64,000 bases of DNA. Origin: Sympetrum striolatum (Eukaryota; Arthropoda; Insecta; Odonata; Libellulidae). This document shows, in pieces, positions 59,046 to 64,000 of this stretch. The notes below the pieces were generated by a model. That model worked only from the letters and a program-made list of their open reading frames with translations, ran no database searches and was not told the DNA's origin. Where the stretch lies: the NCBI GenBank assembly GCA_947579665.1, contig OX388349.1:41735854-41799853 (forward strand), read 5' to 3'. Position 1 is the first letter of the stretch, and each line of letters starts with the position of its first letter. A program made the translations under genes and the position numbers.

Positions 59046-62000
59046 CGAAATGACCTAAGTTATCGAAGTACTCTTAACAATTCTACTACTACTAGATAGA
59101 TTTCCAGGTAAATTAGTTTAATCGTGGCTATCTAACTGCGTTTAGATACTGAGTTAATGCAGAGTACTTCGAAAGGAACAGAGAAACAAATTTCATTCAT
59201 GGCTTAAACCTCACCAATATACCAATAATCCACTTTAAATTAAATCTTTTCTGAAAAATTATCCTATAATAATTTTTGCAACCTTTAACTTACCGCATTC
59301 ACAAATATCTTTCAATGTTACGTAAAATTAAGCAATAGTCCAATACTTAAACAAAACCGCATACAAATATGCTCCTTCAAATAATTAAGATTTTCAGCAA
59401 AAAATATGGCTCAAAAATTTAAATTAAATTTAAGAGGTACCCTTATATTCGTGTTATATTGGTATCCTTTTTGATTCCCGCTAGGAGGAGTCCACATTTG
59501 ATATAGATGCAAAAAGACCTCATTTGTAAAGGTGCCTTGAAGACGTATGCATGTATTACTACTGGAAAAATAGGTTTGTCAATACAAAAATTTTCAGACT
59601 AGTTGATTTGGAAGGAATGCTTCTAACAAAGTTGTAATTATGAGAAATGCAGAACTTAGGAAATTTAAAAACATTCTTATAAAATGAATAATTAATGTAA
59701 AACTCTAACTATATACTTTTGTACAAATTTATTTTATTAAGTACATTTTTAAAATGAAATTCACAGAGAAAAGCGTAGTTTTGTGGAAAGCTCAATGATC
59801 CGTGAAACCTCCTTAGGCTCATTTCTTGCACTAGTTTGCAAAATTATATTTACTCCCTCTGTGTCATTATTCTTTGATATTTTACTGTTTATTAAATAGC
59901 AGTTTCATTCATATTCAAACCTCTCGTTTCCCCATAGTCTCCAACCTTTTCTTTTTTACTCGATCATTGAAAAAACAACTTCAACTATATATCAGAACTA
60001 AAAGTTGTTCAAACTGTCTGTAACATAGTAATGTGATAGCAATATATGCTGAATAAATAATGCGTAGCTACAAAAGGCAAATAAACCCTTTTGAAAAGCC
60101 CTTTCTACAAAGATAAAACGTTTACTTTCGTTTTCTATCATGGTCCTTCAGATGAAAGATCGTTTTCAGCCCCGCGCATGAATATTGATTGTGTTGTTCT
60201 GAGGCCTCTAAAAATAAGTTAATACGTTTTTCCGCTTCAGGATGAGATAGAGGATAAAGGTGATGGTAGGGTAGTGTTCAAAAGTCTCCTTTAATCTGCG
60301 AAAGGTAAAGGAGAGAAACAACACTTTCACACAAAGCTTTCGAAGTTTCAACCAACCTTTAGTTTTCAAATTCTCACAGAGTTCCTCCTGATAAAAAACG
60401 ATCAGATATCAGTTATAATATTGATAATTATAACAATAAAACCTATATTTCCTCTCTAACGTTAAAGATTATCATATTTTTTAAAGTTCATTTGTCTCCA
60501 ATAAATAAAATATATCTATAAATAGTGTTAATAAAATAATCACTTCTATGTTCACTCGGGTAGCAAATTTTACCTTCACAAATTCATCGTATGTATGTAC
60601 AAACGTATCTTGTTCATGATAAACCTGTAATTTTGAGCTGTTTCAAATTAACATCAGAATATATTTTTAATAAGTTAAAGACTGTAAACCATTAATATTC
60701 AGTATAGAATGCCTCTCTAAAATCACATGTCGCTACCAAAACTTCTTAAACAGATTTACTAAGATGAGAGATTCGTGCATTCTTTAAATATGTCAACTTT
60801 TGCACAATAAAACATTTGACTAGATATTTATCTACTTTTGTTAGTCGTAGTTATAATAAATCACTAATATATACTTAACAACCTCCAATGATACCTCTCA
60901 AATTCGGGTAAGTTAATAAGATATAAGTAACCGTTGGGAAATTACAATGGCAGGTGTGATACCGTGAATATTGAATTTATGCCATATTCGTTTAATTTAT
61001 GGAGTCACCGCTGTTTCTTCTCCTCGCAAAATTTTATTTTCACCTAGAATCCGCTGTAATGTAAATAATGTACGCAAGTTCCATGAAAATCTTGATTTAT
61101 GGTAAATTAAGAATAAATTCGATTAAAACGTCCTTTCACTGCCAACATATGTTTGTAAGGATTAAAAATGAAATATAATAGGATCTATATCTTTTAATTA
61201 TAAATAATATATAAGCTTATTTTGGATAATTTATCGATCTCAAATGCCGGATTATCGAAACTTTTGAACCACTAAGCTGAAAATACGTGCTCGTTTAAAA
61301 ATGTAGTGTCATTAAAAAATTAAAAATATTATAATAATTGTAACACCAACAACTGTACCATCAATTTACACCTATATCTGTGAATTAAATTAATTTAGTT
61401 AACTTTTATCCTTTGTCATTTTTCTAGAAACCTTTGATTGATTATCCCTGTACAGGTGTTAAATTTTATTCATTCTGGACTATCAATATTCATGTTAATA
61501 TATGCTATCAATATTCATGATAATATAAGTGTCTAGAAATGCTTATGATTGAAAATCTAATTTCAACACATAAATCTGGCACAGCTCATTTAAACAGTCA
61601 TGCGTACGTGAGTAGCTCTTTAGGTGTATCGTTTACCTCCTCGTTTTCCATTGAATTTCATAAGGAAAGGAATTTTAATTAGCAATCGGAATCGCGCGTG
61701 CATTATGTATTTTATTTCCTGAAGTATGTACTTACATTCTTTGCTGTTAACTCTATCGTAACACATTCCTCATGTACTGCAAATTTCAGATATCCCTGAA
61801 ATATTCGAGAATAGTAGTTATGGAAGAAAAGAGAGAGAGAGAGAGAGGGAGAGAGAGCTATCCCAGCATTACTGCTTTTCATTTTAATAAATAGCTTGAG
61901 TCTCTCAAGTGGATCCTACCAGAGTTTCATTTTATTATCAAACGCTCACTTTATCCCAGGCGATACATCTGGTCGTCTCCCACAAAATGCCTCATTCACG

Positions 62001-63598
62001 CCTAAATTCCTTTTTTATTGCTCAGTTTTCAACACCAAAAATGGTGCGTTAAAATAAAATGATTTCCTCTCGTGGAATTCGCGAATCTTTGTGCTTCCAT
62101 TTTGACGTGGATCCATTGTATTTACGAAAGACCACAGACAATAAAACTCAGTAATGGAAATTGTGGAAAGGTGAAAATATTTAAATTGTTAGAGGCTAAA
62201 ATCAAGTCAAATAATGTTGAGAATAATTCACTGAACTGTAGAATTCAATCAATATAATCTTCAAAAATTAGATAGGTTCAACAAACTCAATAGAATTCAA
62301 CATTTACAACCTTTTATAAGGGAAATTAATAAAATCCATAAAATTAATAAATGGCCTGCTAGTCTAATTATTCATTCTGTACTAGGAATGATTCTAGGAT
62401 CTTTTTCATTCAATCAATAAATGCAGCTTTTAATCAATTTGTCCAAAATCTTCCTTTTATTTCTATTGTGTTATTTCCACAGAGATGTAGGGATCGATAC
62501 AGAAATTATCATGGTAAACTAGGATTCAACCATAACAGTAAATATTACTTATATTTGGATTTCTTACTTACGAGCTTACTTACAGATACTTAAATATTTT
62601 AATTTTTGACTGTATATCCCCTTTTCTCAAAAAGAATAATAAAAATTGCCAATTTAAGAGTGAATCTAGCCATCTTTTACCGCCTTACGTTTTCCTGAAT
62701 TTTTCCTGCAGTATATGATTGGACAAAATAAATAAGAGGACGTATAATGTCGATAAAGTTTTACAGGAAAGTATGTTTTATCCCTTCACGCGTAAAGTTT
62801 AATATACTTTTTTCAACGTATTGCTCATCCTACAAATAGGAGCATCGAGGTGACAAACAGCAATTTCTTGTAATAATTCTTTATAAAAGCCACTCCATTT
62901 GCAAGATTGCAACACTTGTCATCAGGGTATAAGATATATTAGGTTATTCATGTTTGTAACCCAATGATATTTAATATACTCTATTTCTTTATATTTGTAT
63001 ACCTCGGTGGCTGTGCAATTATTTATTTAACATTGAAAATCTTCCGAAGAAGTTCAAACAATTTTCCTCTTCAAGGTCTATTACGTAGTCATTTCTCTCT
63101 GCGCATCTCTATTTAAATCCGCCAATAATATTAATCGATCCCCTTTACTTTAGAATTCCCTTAAATGATGGTGCCTTTTTTTTAATCCTAACTTTACTCT
63201 CTATCCAAGATCTAAATAAACCCTGAAAATAAAACTATCTAACTATTTGATTCTCTGGGTGTTTTATTATCGTAAGTCTCAGGATGCACTATTCTAAGAA
63301 ATAATTATGCAATAAATTTTTTTTAGACTCAAAAACTATCATATTACTACTGCTTTTTAATAAACCTGTGTGTGTAGGTGATAAAATTCTCTCTTGGGCT
63401 GGCGAAGGGCAATTTTCATGGCTTATGGTCTCCGATCTTTTGTATATGCTCATCTATTGATCGGAGCCGATTATTTAACGAAATTTCCGAGGCAGATTTA
63501 AATTTAGAATAAAATTAAGTTTAAGCATTAAAAAATACGTAAAGTGAAATGTGAAAGACTTTTTACTGCTTCAAAAAAAATCATAAAAGAGAACTTAC
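59046..63598. other. anonymous AT-rich sequence, no gene seen
   Basis: No known motifs. A 25-base direct repeat around TATCAATATTCATG lies at about 61486-61525. If the exon at 63599-63721 is real, this stretch would be intronic or downstream of that gene. Confidence 0.5.
61829..61858. repeat. (GA)n microsatellite
   Basis: GA dinucleotide run with a single GG interruption. Confidence 0.9.
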
Positions 63599-63721
63599 CA
63601 AATACGACCGAATACCGGCAGACTTAAGTCTGCTTCGACACTGCATGAAATTTACCGTTGAATTTATCTCCATCGGCATTGTGACGGTTAGCTATCCAAA
63701 TGCCCTCCTTGTAGAAAGTAT
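63599..63721 (-). CDS. possible coding exon (partial gene, minus strand)
   Basis: On the minus strand an acceptor-like CATTTATTTTAG precedes position 63721 and a consensus donor G|GTAAGT (complement at 63593-63598) follows 63599, giving a 123-base exon. In the third frame it encodes 31 residues, beginning TFYKEGIWIANRHNADGDKF and continuing NGKFHAVSKQT, then a TAA at about 63626. The composition looks protein-like, but I do not recognise the family. If correct, it is a last coding exon with an intron in the 3' UTR, and upstream exons lie beyond the window. An alternative donor at AACG|GTAAAT would avoid the stop. The stop falls inside a perfect 16-base palindrome (63618-63633). No other exon was found, so this is tentative. 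Confidence 0.25.
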
Positions 63722-64000
63722 CTAAAATAAATGAAAACTTGTTAACTCTGATGCCGATAAAAATATCAACCGTTCTTCGTAACAGCATTCCCTCGCCAGC
63801 CATTAATGCCTGTATTTGGTAGTATTACACGTACAAGAGTATTGCAAGTTCGTGTAAGTGACATAACAATAGCGGATAAGAACCTGAGTCCTGGGAACTT
63901 TACATTGTTTGTGTGACTGTGACGATGCAGATAAGAAAACAGCCTTGGCAATCTCTGAGGTAGGGATACGATATGATTATTCCTCCCGGGATTATCGGGG

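Overview
The window looks like nuclear DNA from an arthropod with a large, AT-rich, repeat-laden genome. It is A+T-rich throughout and has no gene-dense stretch and no operon-like layout. It holds decayed retroelements of animal types: a Penelope-like GIY-YIG endonuclease, a CR1/Jockey-type reverse transcriptase and LTR-type remnants. It also holds small non-autonomous DNA transposons and tRNA-like SINE pieces. I cannot assign a species, and I found no complete cellular protein-coding gene. It is best read as intergenic or intronic sequence. The only hints of a host gene are a possible minus-strand exon at 63599-63721 and two weaker splice-flanked segments.

Layout. 1-11160: mostly anonymous sequence with a tRNA-like SINE fragment (about 2.4 kb) and a 500-bp MITE (5021-5520). 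11161-12000: a roughly 190-bp tandem repeat in about 4.5 decayed copies. 12001-19763: anonymous, with a near-perfect hairpin at 17730-17783 and an (AAT)n tract at 18 kb. 19764-20560: a 773-bp Penelope-like insertion between 12-bp target-site duplications. It has a broken GIY-YIG domain and 96-bp inverted LTR-like arms. 20561-38570: anonymous, apart from a hairpin-bearing dispersed repeat (about 23.0-23.3 kb), a 77-bp Tc1-type mini-element (27162-27238) and an old roughly 480-bp tandem duplication (33.7-34.6 kb). 38571-40450: a MITE fragment and two 5'-truncated copies of one non-LTR retrotransposon, the second with the RT FADD box. 40451-49678: SINE pieces and a 147-bp direct repeat pair (44.37 and 45.66 kb). 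49679-50512: a possible solo LTR next to a second, inverted copy of the 5-kb MITE. 51.6-54.6 kb: a hairpin with G-quadruplex potential in both arms, a minus-strand retroelement 3' end, a foldback-type element with 15-bp subterminal repeats, and a probable LTR/primer-site/gag remnant. 56.35-56.76 kb: a short tandem array. 57.5-59.05 kb: second copies of two dispersed repeats and another SINE piece. The remainder is anonymous up to the possible exon near the right edge.

The recognisable parts work as independent selfish elements, not as a pathway. The Penelope, CR1-like and LTR pieces are dead, with frameshifts, stops or truncations. The MITEs and SINEs would have depended on enzymes encoded elsewhere. 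Positions of repeat edges are read by eye and may be off by several bases, and identity levels are estimates from visual alignment.
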